64,000 nucleotides of DNA from Phycisphaerae bacterium (GCA_012729015.1 JAAYDY010000048.1:21078-85077), one strand, 5' to 3'; numbered from the stretch's first letter, positions 51,997 to 60,907 are shown. The notes: generated by a model not told the origin, from the letters alone. Made by a program: numbers and translations.

Positions 51997-52016
51997 GTGA
52001 TGATGAAACGCATCAC
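51997..52016. promoter_or_regulatory. candidate upstream activator site for the sigma-54 promoter
   Basis: GTGATG (51997-52002) and CATCAC (52011-52016) are perfect inverted arms around an 8-bp spacer, about 120 bp upstream of the -24 element. Position suits an enhancer-binding protein site, but short palindromes occur by chance. Confidence 0.35.
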
Positions 52017-52133
52017 AGGCCGTCACAACCCGCAATTCCGCCAAAAGTCGCTTCGAGAGCACATCCCCAACGCCGACCGCGATTTGCAGGGCCGAAACGG
52101 CCATCCCGCGTTTTTTGTCGCGCGTCTTTTCGT

Positions 52134-52151
52134 TTGGCACACACATTGCAT
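52134..52151 (+). promoter_or_regulatory. sigma-54 (RpoN)-type promoter
   Basis: TTTGGCAC then ACACATTGCAT places GG at 52136-52137 and GC at 52148-52149, exactly 10 bases apart. It matches the TGGCAC-N5-TTGC consensus. The start site would be near 52161, about 25 nt before ATG 52186. The rest of 51813-52133 shows no gene. Confidence 0.65.
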
Positions 52152-52185
52152 TCCGTAGTAAGCCAGACGGGAGGACTGATGTGTC

Positions 52186-52443
52186 ATGGATGAGAAGGCT
52201 TTTCAAGAGCAGATCAGTGAGTTGCTGGTCGAGGTTCAGCGGTTTCCGGAGCTGAACAAGCAGAGGATCGACGACACGACGCCCACGACTTCGGCGAGGC
52301 ACGAGAAGCTGAAGAAGAGCGTTGCGAGTCTTCAGGGCAGCCTGGACTATCTGCGCCTGTCAATCAAGTATCTGACATTTGATCTGGAGGCCACCAAGCG
52401 GGAGAACCGAATGCTTCGGAGGATGCTCGAGGAGGGGAACTGA
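52186..52443 (+). CDS. small coiled-coil protein (85 aa)
   Basis: The family is not recognised. The protein is charged and helical, with heptad-like segments at 5-18 (FQEQISELLVEVQR) and 38-83 (HEKLKKSVASLQGSLDYLRL, then FDLEATKRENRMLRRMLEE). It has no signal peptide or membrane segment, so it is probably a cytoplasmic oligomer. GGGAGGACTG about 8-14 bases upstream of ATG 52186 acts as Shine-Dalgarno. The sigma-54-type promoter directly ahead suggests expression under a specific signal. It is a single-gene unit by spacing. Confidence 0.7.
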   Translation: MDEKAFQEQISELLVEVQRFPELNKQRIDDTTPTTSARHEKLKKSVASLQGSLDYLRLSIKYLTFDLEATKRENRMLRRMLEEGN

Positions 52444-52620
52444 GCGAAGCGTCGGGGAAGCCGCGGGGATGAGCGGGGATGCTGAAGCAGGTGGCATCCG
52501 GATCTGGAGGGCCCGGGCGTTTGCGGAGGCGTTCGGGCCAACTCTTTTCATGTGACCGGTCGACCAGCCTCGCGCGGGCCGACCGGTCCTCTTGCGCGGC
52601 GGCGTGAACACGGCCTCCGC

Positions 52621-52649
52621 TTGATTTGACCCTGGCCGGTTCCTACACT
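52621..52649 (+). promoter_or_regulatory. candidate promoter for the flavodoxin gene
   Basis: TTGATT (52621-52626) and TACACT (52644-52649) are 17 bp apart. The start would lie near 52656, 55 nt before ATG 52711. The match is moderate. The remainder of 52444-52710 shows no gene. Confidence 0.5.
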
Positions 52650-52710
52650 TGATGATCGGACCTGGAGCGTGCGGGACGCCTCCGAAGACCGATCAGTCAG
52701 GGAGGTCACC

Positions 52711-53151
52711 ATGAAAGCGACAGTCCTCTATTTCTCGTCGAGCGGCAAGACGGGCGACCTGGCGACCCGGCTGAGCGAGGAGCTCAGGCGGCTGGGGTGC
52801 AAGGTGCTCTCGACCAGTCTGGACGAGGCCCGCCGGTCGGACCTGGGGCAGTGCGACGCCGTGTTCATCGGGTCGCCGGCCTGGTCGGGCGAGCAGGTGG
52901 CGCCGGCGTTGGACGAGTTTGTCCGCGGTCATTCCGAGCGTCTGGCCGGCGCCCGCGTGGCCATGTTCGGCAGCTATGACTGGGGCGAAGGCCGGTACTT
53001 CGACGCCCTCGGCGAGTATCTTCGTTCGCAGGCGGTGACGGTTCACGGCCGGCCCCTTCTGTCGAGGCAGAGCGAGCCGGAACTGACCGACGAGGCCGTG
53101 ACGGAGTTCGTTGCCGAGGTGCTCGCCGAGGCCGGACGCCCGGAAGAATGA
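52711..53151 (+). CDS. flavodoxin-like protein
   Basis: The 146-residue protein has the flavodoxin fold. The FMN phosphate loop is YFSSSGKTGDLA at 6-17, the second loop GSPAWSGEQ near 52-60, and AMFGSYDWGEGRYFD near 87-101, similar to the C-terminal domain of flavo-diiron proteins. It should bind FMN and transfer electrons. No redox partner gene is adjacent. AGGGAGG precedes ATG 52711. Confidence 0.85.
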   Translation: MKATVLYFSSSGKTGDLATRLSEELRRLGCKVLSTSLDEARRSDLGQCDAVFIGSPAWSGEQVAPALDEFVRGHSERLAGARVAMFGSYDWGEGRYFDALGEYLRSQAVTVHGRPLLSRQSEPELTDEAVTEFVAEVLAEAGRPEE

Positions 53152-53231
53152 CCCGCCGGCGTCCCGCTTCGTCCTACCCGACTCCTTGCGCTTTCCCCAA
53201 AACGTTACCGTGCTGCCTGCGTTGAAAGGGG

Positions 53232-53260
53232 TTGACCCCTGTCGCGTGCGGGGGCAGAAT
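53232..53260 (+). promoter_or_regulatory. candidate promoter for the GH2 gene
   Basis: TTGACC (53232-53237) and CAGAAT (53255-53260) are 17 bp apart, about 70 bases before ATG 53329. The -10 matches at four of six bases. Confidence 0.45.
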
Positions 53261-53328
53261 GACGCTTCCGACTCCGCGGACGGGGCCGGTGCAGGCGTGT
53301 GTCGTCGGGTGTCGAACGGGAGAATGCG

Positions 53329-56142
53329 ATGAAGCGGCAGACCGTCGTGCTGGATGGCGTGTGGTCGGTAGTCTTCGACGATAGGAACATCGGCAAGCAG
53401 CAGAAGTACTTCGAGAAGTTCCCCAAGGGCCAGGCGATTGACGTGCCGGGCGTGTGGGAACTGGTGCGGCCGGGATACGACGGCGTGGGCTGGTACCGGC
53501 GCACGTTCCAGGGCGAGGCGGCGTGGGCGGGGCGGAGCGTGCGGCTCCAGTTCGGGGCGGTCAACTACTTCTGCGAGGTCTATCTGAACGGCGAGAAGGT
53601 CGGGCAGCACGAGGGCGGCTACACGGCGTTCGAGTTCGACATCAGCGGCAAAGCCCGGCCCGGCGCCAACGAGCTGACGGTCCGCGTGATCGATCCGCCG
53701 CGACGCAAAGCGATCGAGGGCTTCCGCAGCGGCGCGCCGCTGTCGCACAGCGACACGCCGGCGTGGAAAGCCGGCTGGTACTGGAATTTCGGCGGCATCT
53801 GGCAGAGCGTCCGCCTGGTGGTCTGCGATCCGGTGTACGTCGAGGACGTTTTCGTCGAGCCGCTGCCGGACAAACGCACGGCCAAGGTGCATGTGACGGT
53901 GCGGGCGAAGCGGGCCGCGACCGTGGATTTGTCGGCGGACGTCGGCCCGGCCAAGGGCAACGACGACACCGGCGGCAAGGCCTCGCGCCGCGTGGCACTG
54001 AAGCGCGGGACGACGACGGTCACGCTGGCGGTCAAGATTCGCAACATGCAGTGGTGGGACACCGAGCATCCGTTCCTTTATACGGCGACGGTGTCGCTGG
54101 CGGGCGAGGGGTTGTCGGACGAGGCGTCGGCGCGGTTCGGCATGCGGACGTTCACAGTGAAAGAGGGGCACTTCCACCTGAACGGCAAACGCATCGCACT
54201 GAAGGGCGTGCTTCAGCAGGGGGCCTATCCGCGGACGCTGGCCTTCGCCGACACGCCGGCCCTGCTGCGCAAGGAGCTGGAGCTGGTCAAGAAGAACGGG
54301 ATGAATTTCATCCGGCTGCACCTGAAGCCGGACCCGTTCACGCCCGAGCTGGCGGACGAGATGGGGCTGCTTCTGTGCGCCGAACCTCCTGCCGGCTGGA
54401 TCGCCAACGGGCCGCACACGATGAAGCGTTGTGTCCGCGAGGCCGAGGAACTGGTTCGCCGCGACCGCAACCACCCGAGCATCGTGATGTGGTGCATGCT
54501 GAACGAGATTTACCACTATTGGACGTTCACCAACGCCCAGATGGACCGGCTGCGGTTGGCGATGAGCCTGAAGGCCCGCGAGCTGGATCCGACGCGGATC
54601 GTGGGCGACAACTCCGGCGGCGCGCACGATTATGAACAGTGTGCCGGCGCGATGATGCCGTACAGGAAGACGTACTCGCCGCTGCGCGACCTGCACCACT
54701 ACTGCGCGTCGCCGGTGACGGACGAGGCGTTGACCGACCGGTACCGCGGCATTGCGAAGGCGGGCGGCCCGATCTACATCAGCGAGTTCGGCGCGTACGA
54801 GTGCCCGCCGGACTTCGACCGGACGCTGGCGCGGTACTCGGCGGCCGACAAGCGCAGGGGGCTGGAAGACTACGCCCAGTACAAGAGCTACTGGGATTCG
54901 CTGAAACAGAAGTTCAGCGAGGCCGGGCTGAAGAAGGTGTTCGGCGACGTCAAGACGTTTGTCCGGCGTAACGACGAGCGGGTCTGCGAGGAAGTGCGCG
55001 CGGTGGTGTCGTCGATGCGGAGCAACCCGCACCTGGACGCCTACGCTATCTGCCAGATCGCCGACGCCTCGGGCGAAATCTTCGGCATCACGGACATCTG
55101 GCGACAGCCGAAGCTGCATTTTGCCGACTATGTCGCTGCGGCCCAGACGCCCCTGGTGGTGCCGCACTTCAAGTCGCGACTCGTGGAACCGGGACAGACG
55201 GTCGAGTTCGACCTGCGCTGTGTCAACGAGCACACGACCGGCAACCGTTACACGGCGACCGTGACGTTCCGGCCGGAAGGGGGCGGCAAGGCGTTCCACA
55301 CCGTCTCGAAGACCTTCACGGCCAAGGGCTGGGTGCAGGAGGTGCTGACGGAGCGGTTCCCGGCGCCGGCCAAGGGCGGCCGCTACGTGGCCGAGGCGGT
55401 GCTGAAGGAAGGCTCGAAAGTCCGTTGCGTGAACCCGCTGCGGTTCACCGTGGTGGAGCAGCCGGCGCTGACGAATCCGCTGGTGCGTCCGCTGGGCGGC
55501 GATGCAAGGCTCCTGGCGGCCCTGAAGCGCATCGGCGCCGAGCAGAATCGGTTCACCAACAGCACCGCCAACAAGCGCGTGCCGTTCGTCCTGGTCGGCC
55601 ACCGCATTCAGGAAGGCGGCCCGTCGTACGAGCACATTCAGCAGGTGTCGCGGCAGGTGCGGCTGGGCGGCGTGGCGATCCTCATCGAGCCGGCCAACCC
55701 GATCTTCTACGACAGCCTGCTGCCGAAGGTGATCCGCAACATCTGCCCCATGCGGAGCATCGGCTACGTGTTCGACCACCCGATCGTGGAGGGCCTGCCG
55801 TCGAACTGCGTGCTGGAATACGAGTACGGGCGGCTGCTGCGCGGCATACGCAACCGCCCCGAGGATGTCCTCAAGGCGGGCGGCAGGACGATCATGGGCG
55901 GCATCGGCGCCCACATGTGGACGAAGCCCGACGAGTACATCTGGAACGGCCTGGTGGACGAGGTGCCGGTGGGTCGCGGCAAGGTGCTACTGGTGCAGCT
56001 AACGCTCCTGGACCACGTGGACAAGGACCCGGTGGCGCGGCGGCTGCTGAGGAACCTGATCGAATACGCCCACGCGTCGATCCGGCCGGGCATGGACGAG
56101 TGCAGCCCGGGCCGGCCGATGGACCCGATCACCGCACCGTGA
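53329..56142 (+). CDS. glycoside hydrolase family 2 protein (beta-glucuronidase/galactosidase-like)
   Basis: The 937-residue protein has the GH2 layout: a jelly-roll sugar-binding domain (about 10-180, with WYRRTFQGEAAWAG and AVNYFCEVYLNGEKVGQHEGGY, quoted in part), an Ig-like domain (about 180-285), a TIM barrel (about 290-610), and a long C-terminal beta region. The acid/base Glu is in WCMLNEIYHYW near 395 and the nucleophile Glu in PIYISEFGAYE near 485. No signal peptide is visible, so it is probably cytoplasmic. The extra C-terminal about 300 residues include a ThuA/glutamine-amidotransferase-like stretch, which is inference. GGGAG lies upstream of the start. Confidence 0.85.
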   Translation: MKRQTVVLDGVWSVVFDDRNIGKQQKYFEKFPKGQAIDVPGVWELVRPGYDGVGWYRRTFQGEAAWAGRSVRLQFGAVNYFCEVYLNGEKVGQHEGGYTAFEFDISGKARPGANELTVRVIDPPRRKAIEGFRSGAPLSHSDTPAWKAGWYWNFGGIWQSVRLVVCDPVYVEDVFVEPLPDKRTAKVHVTVRAKRAATVDLSADVGPAKGNDDTGGKASRRVALKRGTTTVTLAVKIRNMQWWDTEHPFLYTATVSLAGEGLSDEASARFGMRTFTVKEGHFHLNGKRIALKGVLQQGAYPRTLAFADTPALLRKELELVKKNGMNFIRLHLKPDPFTPELADEMGLLLCAEPPAGWIANGPHTMKRCVREAEELVRRDRNHPSIVMWCMLNEIYHYWTFTNAQMDRLRLAMSLKARELDPTRIVGDNSGGAHDYEQCAGAMMPYRKTYSPLRDLHHYCASPVTDEALTDRYRGIAKAGGPIYISEFGAYECPPDFDRTLARYSAADKRRGLEDYAQYKSYWDSLKQKFSEAGLKKVFGDVKTFVRRNDERVCEEVRAVVSSMRSNPHLDAYAICQIADASGEIFGITDIWRQPKLHFADYVAAAQTPLVVPHFKSRLVEPGQTVEFDLRCVNEHTTGNRYTATVTFRPEGGGKAFHTVSKTFTAKGWVQEVLTERFPAPAKGGRYVAEAVLKEGSKVRCVNPLRFTVVEQPALTNPLVRPLGGDARLLAALKRIGAEQNRFTNSTANKRVPFVLVGHRIQEGGPSYEHIQQVSRQVRLGGVAILIEPANPIFYDSLLPKVIRNICPMRSIGYVFDHPIVEGLPSNCVLEYEYGRLLRGIRNRPEDVLKAGGRTIMGGIGAHMWTKPDEYIWNGLVDEVPVGRGKVLLVQLTLLDHVDKDPVARRLLRNLIEYAHASIRPGMDECSPGRPMDPITAP

Positions 56143-56188
56143 TTCGGCAAAACCGGAGGCAACGAGCATCGCACGCGAGAAGAGCATT

Positions 56189-56229
56189 GCACGGGAGAAG
56201 TGGGGCTGCGGCCCTGCTTCTCCCGGTGC
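56189..56229. terminator. hairpin between convergent GH2 and zinc-ribbon membrane genes
   Basis: GCACGGGAGAAG (56189-56200) pairs with CTTCTCCC-GGTGC (56217-56229) around an inner GGGGC/GCCCT stem. It probably ends transcripts from both sides, although there is no strong T-run. Confidence 0.55.
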
Positions 56230-56241
56230 GTTGACGCTCGG

Positions 56242-57120
56242 TCATGTCATCCACTCGATAGCCGTCAGTGCCAGAGCAAGAGCGCTGATGCCGCCGAAGG
56301 CCGCGGTGACGGGATTGGCCAGGGCCAGCATCGCGAGCATCGGGCTGCGGCCGTAGGTCTCGATGTTGAAGGCGACCATGGCGACGTAGCCCCAGCCGAC
56401 GGCCACGGCGAGAAGGAGGGCGACTGCCGCGAAGGCCAAAGCCATCGAGGCCATGGTGAGATCGACGCCGAGGACGCTGCCTGCGCTGGCGACGACGGCG
56501 GCGGCGCCCAGCATCCACGCGGGCAAGACGAGCAGCAGGTACGCCACGGAGGCGAAGTACATGATGCGGGACGCGCCGCGGTCGGTGGCCTTGCGGCCGG
56601 CCAGGGCGAGCATCACGCGGAACCAGCCGTAGGCCGCAAGGTGTGTGGCGGCGAACGCCAGAGGAAGGAAGACGATCGGGCAGAGGATGACGCCGGCATA
56701 GCTTTCTCTATCGAACATGGCCGCGATGCCGGTCAGGACGATGACGCCGATGGTGCCGGCCGCCGTGGCCCAGAAAGAGCAGTTGTGCTCGGGAGCGGTG
56801 CGAAGGTAGTACTGCGGCCCCTTGAACTGTCGCAGGTAGGCCGTCGGCCGCAGGAGCACGCCCTTGATGACGTCGCGGGCCTTGCCGAGATCGTAGCCGT
56901 AGAGCCGCAGGAGACGGAGCCGGTCGAAGTCGATCGGGTGGCCGCACTCGGGACATGCCGCGAGGCCGGTTCCTTCGACGCCGCGCAGGGCGTACTCGCA
57001 GTTGGGGCAGAAGAGCCCGCGCTGGTCGCACCAGTTGCGCAGGATGTCCGGATTGTTGGCCGCGACGCCGATCCAGTCGTAAGGTTCCCGCGTCGCGTGG
57101 TCGCCGAGATGGAAGGTCAA
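56242..57120 (-). CDS. zinc-ribbon membrane protein, paralog 3
   Basis: The 292-residue protein has an N-terminal zinc ribbon (CPNC at 38-41 and CPEC at 56-59), then GHPIDFDRLR. After a linker come about five to six transmembrane helices. The family is not named. It shares the order ribbon, 'xxLDFDxLR', basic linker and helices with the next two upstream genes. Translation starts at TTG 57120, supported by GGAG eight bases upstream. The gene is 22 bp after the stop of paralog 2. Such proteins may sense or bind something at the membrane; this is inference. Confidence 0.7.
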   Translation of the reverse strand: MTFHLGDHATREPYDWIGVAANNPDILRNWCDQRGLFCPNCEYALRGVEGTGLAACPECGHPIDFDRLRLLRLYGYDLGKARDVIKGVLLRPTAYLRQFKGPQYYLRTAPEHNCSFWATAAGTIGVIVLTGIAAMFDRESYAGVILCPIVFLPLAFAATHLAAYGWFRVMLALAGRKATDRGASRIMYFASVAYLLLVLPAWMLGAAAVVASAGSVLGVDLTMASMALAFAAVALLLAVAVGWGYVAMVAFNIETYGRSPMLAMLALANPVTAAFGGISALALALTAIEWMT

Positions 57121-57142
57121 GTCCGAGTCTCCTCAGGTCACG

Positions 57143-58051
57143 TCACCCTGCCTTTGGAACAGCGGCAATCAACGCCATGACGAACCACCCTGCCGTGATG
57201 GCACATCCGAGAAACAGCCCAGGATTCAGCCATCCCGCGCTTCGCATGAGGCCATCGCCGGTGACGTAGTATCCCTCGCACATGAACAGCGTGCGCACAA
57301 GCCGTGCCCACTCCAGCCACAAGGCCAGATTCAGCAAGGCGCCACCCAGTCCGAATCCCGCGAACATGAGGATGGCGGTCTTGTCGTGCGGTCTCAAGGC
57401 AATGGCGATCTGCATCACGATCACTGCAACGATGAGGTTGATCGCGATGGGAACCCACTGTGTGTTTGCGACGCGAAGGATCCGCCTCGCGGCGAGGCCG
57501 GGTTCGTGGTGGTGGAGCATGGCCAGTAGCACGTGTAGCCAGAGTCGCTCCACGGCATTCGCGATAAGCATCGCGAACGCTGTTGCGGCGACAAAGCCGA
57601 GCATCCACCGACTCTTGACGACTTGGAAATACGCCGCATGGGGCCACGTTGCTTTCGCGGATCCCAGCAAGCTTGCGCTCCAGCCGGTCCAAATCAACAG
57701 AACCGCGAGGACAAGAACCATGGCGAGGACGTACCTCGGGCGGCTCTCCGGCAGCCGGATGAAGTAGTGCCGGCGTCGCATCTCTCTGTGAAAACGCCGC
57801 GGCGTCAGGAAGAGCTTGCCGACGAGTTGCCACCACGTGAAGCCGCTGAGGTCGAGGCCCGTCTGGGCCATCGAGCGGAGCTGGTCAAAGTCCAGCGACG
57901 TGCCGCACTCCGGGCAACAGTCGAGTCCCGCCTCGCGGGCGCCTCGCAGGTTGTAGAGGCACCGCGGGCAGTAGATTGTGGTGCCATCGGTCGCCGACTG
58001 CTCGGCCTGGCCGTTCGGAGAAGATGTCGCGATCCGCTCGCTGTCGTCCAT
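57143..58051 (-). CDS. zinc-ribbon membrane protein, paralog 2
   Basis: The 302-residue protein has the zinc ribbon CPRC (28-31) and CPEC (46-49) in YNLRGAREAGLDCCPECGTS, then LDFDQLRSMAQTGLDL. A conserved WWQLVGKLFLTPRRF segment precedes about six transmembrane helices. The ribbon segment CCPECGTSLDFD is identical to that in paralog 1. GGAG lies 11 bases before ATG 58051. It is 57 bp after paralog 1 and part of the same string. Confidence 0.7.
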   Translation of the reverse strand: MDDSERIATSSPNGQAEQSATDGTTIYCPRCLYNLRGAREAGLDCCPECGTSLDFDQLRSMAQTGLDLSGFTWWQLVGKLFLTPRRFHREMRRRHYFIRLPESRPRYVLAMVLVLAVLLIWTGWSASLLGSAKATWPHAAYFQVVKSRWMLGFVAATAFAMLIANAVERLWLHVLLAMLHHHEPGLAARRILRVANTQWVPIAINLIVAVIVMQIAIALRPHDKTAILMFAGFGLGGALLNLALWLEWARLVRTLFMCEGYYVTGDGLMRSAGWLNPGLFLGCAITAGWFVMALIAAVPKAG

Positions 58052-58108
58052 CGGTCCGGATGCTCCTTCACGTCGTCGCCGCGCGACCAGCTACACGGTG
58101 ATGCCCCG

Positions 58109-59023
58109 CTACACAAGGACGCCTAACACGCACATCGAGCCCACAAGAATCAGGGGTGCCAGTAGTGCCATCGTCGGCGGACTGAGTTGCACGAGCAGCC
58201 GGACTTGCGGCGGACACTCCAGGTAGTATGTCTCGCACCGGAAGACCAACTGCGCGGCGAGGGCCCAACTGTGCCAAAGCACCCAACTGAACAGGCCGGC
58301 CGTCGCAGCACACCCGATGGTCACGACGGGCACCCAGTCCGGCTGCCTCGGCCAGTCGATGGTTGTCATGGCAGCCACGGTCACCATGGCGACCAGCAGC
58401 CCCACTCCCATCGGGAGGTAGACCGTGGAGCCGGCCGCCATGATCTGCTGCAACGCACGTTGGGGTTGGGGATGATTTGCCATACGCAGCACCCAGCGGA
58501 ACCACGCATCCGTCACGGCGTGAACCACCAGGGCTGCCAGCATCCAGGCCGGCGGAATCACCGCCCACAGCTTGTGAGGCCCGTCGGCGGCAGCGGCAAT
58601 CCACACGCTCGTCGCCAGAGAGGCCGCCGCGAGCAGGCCGACTGCCTTGCTGAAGCCGGGGGTGATGTCGGGCAGGCGAACGAAGTAGCACGGCGCCTTC
58701 AACTGTTTGCGGAACCGCCTGCGCAGCACGAAGAACTTCCAGCACAGTTGCCAGTACGTGAGGTACGTCAGGTCCAGGCCGCAACGGGCCTTGCGCCGCA
58801 GTTCGTCGAAGTCCAGCGACGTGCCGCACTCCGGGCAACAGCCGAGCCCCGCCTCCTCCGTGCCGGTGAGAATGTAATCGCACTTCGGGCAGTAGAGCGT
58901 CGGCCCGCTCGGACGGATCATCACCTGCGGATTGTCGGGTGGGTCACGGTCGCTCATTGCTTCCACCGATGACATGGTATGAGCCTCAGGTTGGTTCTCG
59001 TTAACGTGAACCTCGTGTGGCAT
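58109..59023 (-). CDS. zinc-ribbon membrane protein, paralog 1
   Basis: The 304-residue protein has the zinc ribbon CPKC and CPEC in YCPKCDYILTGTEEAGLGCC, then PECGTSLDFDELRRKARCGLDL. YWQLCWKFFVLRRRF and about six transmembrane helices follow. It is clearly homologous to paralog 2. Start choice is uncertain: ATG 59023 has GGGAG five bases away, but GTG 59041, ATG 58975 and ATG 58957 are possible. If GTG 59041 were used, it would overlap the PIN-like gene. Confidence 0.65.
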   Translation of the reverse strand: MPHEVHVNENQPEAHTMSSVEAMSDRDPPDNPQVMIRPSGPTLYCPKCDYILTGTEEAGLGCCPECGTSLDFDELRRKARCGLDLTYLTYWQLCWKFFVLRRRFRKQLKAPCYFVRLPDITPGFSKAVGLLAAASLATSVWIAAAADGPHKLWAVIPPAWMLAALVVHAVTDAWFRWVLRMANHPQPQRALQQIMAAGSTVYLPMGVGLLVAMVTVAAMTTIDWPRQPDWVPVVTIGCAATAGLFSWVLWHSWALAAQLVFRCETYYLECPPQVRLLVQLSPPTMALLAPLILVGSMCVLGVLV

Positions 59024-59037
59024 GACAACTCCCGGAC

Positions 59038-59889
59038 TCACCAGGGGACAAACGGGGAGCAGGTTTTGTCCAAATCATTGAAGTACAGTATCGATTCACG
59101 CTTTTTGCGCCAACAGGCCCACGCCAGTTTCAGCATGTCCTTGTCTTTGGACACAATGCCATCACAGATGGCACATGCTGCAATATACTCCAGATCAAAC
59201 ATCGCGTTGGCTGGCTTCTTGCGGTCAGGTGGCCCATCGTGGAACTTGTTGAACTTGTATGGTAGAAAAGCCCACAACGCTAGGGAATACCCATACGTAT
59301 ACCAATCTTCCTGTGGCACGAAAGCCGAAGAGACACTTAGTCCGCGCTGCCTTCCCGCCTGTGCGAAGTCATGGGCAGTTTCGGAGACAACCTTCTTCGC
59401 ACAGTCCTCCGAAGCCAGAGCCCGGTCGATTTCCAGAAGTGCTTCCTTCTCCGTCATGGAAATGATTCTGCGATAGTACTCCTCGTCATCTGGAAAATGA
59501 CCCACGGAGGCCAGCTTGGCATACCTTCGCTCAAGGCTGATTGAAGCATCTTGAGTCTCCGAAGGGATCATCTCAACATCTGGTACGCAATTCAGATGGA
59601 AGCGGGGGCCATGTTTCGCGGATTCTCCGTGTGTTATCTCAAACTCAACTGCCGTCGCACTGTCTATCCAGTTGTTTCCCGCTTCCATTACTGCTCTGCG
59701 AAAGTTGGTCGAGATCGCATGTGATCTTCCGCTCTCAGACAGCGGCACACCAAGCCGTAATCCGTCGCTGCCAATTTCCTGCATCAGCGCGCCTGTCAGG
59801 AGGAAGTCCATGCCTTCTTGACGACGCGATTTCAGCCACCCTTTGGGGGCAGACTGGAGCACGGACTTGTCGAGTACGAGTGTAGGCAC
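59038..59889 (-). CDS. PIN-like domain protein of unknown function, low GC
   Basis: The 283-residue protein begins VLDKSVLQS with Asp7, followed by LLTGALMQEI with Glu38. Near the C terminus it reads FDLEYIAACAICDGIVSKDKDM, with Asp232 and Asp249/Asp251 (quoted in part). This acidic order matches the metal site of PIN-fold nucleases, but the insert between Glu38 and Asp232 is far longer than in VapC toxins. No antitoxin-like small gene is adjacent. GC is near 50 %, against 65-70 % around it, which points to transfer. The start is GTG 59889 with a GGGGAG just upstream. Confidence 0.55.
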   Translation of the reverse strand: MPTLVLDKSVLQSAPKGWLKSRRQEGMDFLLTGALMQEIGSDGLRLGVPLSESGRSHAISTNFRRAVMEAGNNWIDSATAVEFEITHGESAKHGPRFHLNCVPDVEMIPSETQDASISLERRYAKLASVGHFPDDEEYYRRIISMTEKEALLEIDRALASEDCAKKVVSETAHDFAQAGRQRGLSVSSAFVPQEDWYTYGYSLALWAFLPYKFNKFHDGPPDRKKPANAMFDLEYIAACAICDGIVSKDKDMLKLAWACWRKKRESILYFNDLDKTCSPFVPW

Positions 59890-59905
59890 GATCTCCCCGC
59901 CTATA

Positions 59906-60907
59906 TCATAGCCACGTGCGGAAGAAGTCCAGGGCCTTTTGCTGCATGGCCGCCGGGAACTGGTGCCCGCCCTCGAACACCTCCAGCCGGAAGGCCTCGT
60001 CGCGGCCGGCTTCCTGCCAGGCCCAGCGGCTCTTCTCGTACAGCTCGGTTGTCTCGGGCAGCGGGTCCTCGCGACTGCTGTCGGCGTTGATCATCAGCAC
60101 CGCCCGCGGCGCGATCAGCGGAAACACGTCGTACATCTCCAGCCCGGCCTGGACCATGCGCGGCACGTAGTTCATGAAGCAGTGCATCAGCGGCTGCTCG
60201 TACAGCACCTTCAGCGTATACATGCTGCACACCGGCACGCCGACCTTCATCCGCTGGTCCCAGAGCATCGTGTAGAAGGTCAGTCCGCTGCCCATCGAGA
60301 GGCCGACGCCGCCGATACGTTCCGGGTCCACATAGGGCAGGCTCTGGAGCACATCGATGGCTCGCATGTTGTCCCAGACGTTCTTGCGGGCCATGCACCC
60401 GCCGGAGGCCGCCTCGCGCATCGAGACGATTCGTTCCCAGTAGTAATCGGGCCAGCGGCCGGGGTACGGGTTGCGCCGCTCGCCGAAGCAGATCGTGTCG
60501 GGGCAGAGCACCACGTAGCCGGCCCGGGCCAGGCGCAGGCCGTAGTCATGGCCCGAGGCATTGTACCGCTCGCAGAGGCCGCAGACCTTGGCGCCGCCCG
60601 ACTCGTATCGCCCGCCGTGCCCGTGAAAGGCCACGATGCCCGCCAGCGGTCCGATGGGTTTGGCCGGTCGAAGCAGATAGGCCGGAATGTACTCGCCCGG
60701 CTCGGTCTGGTAGTGGACCTTCTCGCGGACCAGGCCGCCGCCGATGTCTTCGGCGCCGAGGACCGTGTAGTCCAGCGGCGGCTTGACCTTGTCGGTCAGG
60801 CTGCCGAAGCAGTCGGCGAAGACCTCGCGGACGCGCTGAAGATTCCTTGCCCTGGGGCCCCACCCGCTGCCGGGCACGTCGGTCTTGTATTGGTATGGAT
60901 CCGTCAT
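59906..60907 (-). CDS. alpha/beta hydrolase, acetyl-xylan-esterase/dienelactone-hydrolase-like
   Basis: The 333-residue protein has the alpha/beta-hydrolase pattern: AFHGHGG near 96, a nucleophile elbow GVGLSMGSG near 205, an acidic residue in VLMINADSSRED near 275, and the His in FEGGHQFPA near 318. Such cytoplasmic esterases often deacetylate carbohydrates. Both this gene and the GH2 enzyme would fit breakdown of substituted glycans. GGGAG supports ATG 60907; the longer start at 60940 lacks support. It lies 16 bp before the PIN-like gene. Confidence 0.75.
   Translation of the reverse strand: MTDPYQYKTDVPGSGWGPRARNLQRVREVFADCFGSLTDKVKPPLDYTVLGAEDIGGGLVREKVHYQTEPGEYIPAYLLRPAKPIGPLAGIVAFHGHGGRYESGGAKVCGLCERYNASGHDYGLRLARAGYVVLCPDTICFGERRNPYPGRWPDYYWERIVSMREAASGGCMARKNVWDNMRAIDVLQSLPYVDPERIGGVGLSMGSGLTFYTMLWDQRMKVGVPVCSMYTLKVLYEQPLMHCFMNYVPRMVQAGLEMYDVFPLIAPRAVLMINADSSREDPLPETTELYEKSRWAWQEAGRDEAFRLEVFEGGHQFPAAMQQKALDFFRTWL

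Noticed and set aside
52693..55914. 1073-codon minus-strand ORF
   Set aside because: It is the antisense shadow of the flavodoxin and GH2 genes, with no motif; long antisense frames are expected at this GC.
59038..59889. VapBC-type toxin-antitoxin pair
   Set aside because: The PIN-like protein is twice the usual VapC length and no small antitoxin gene adjoins it.
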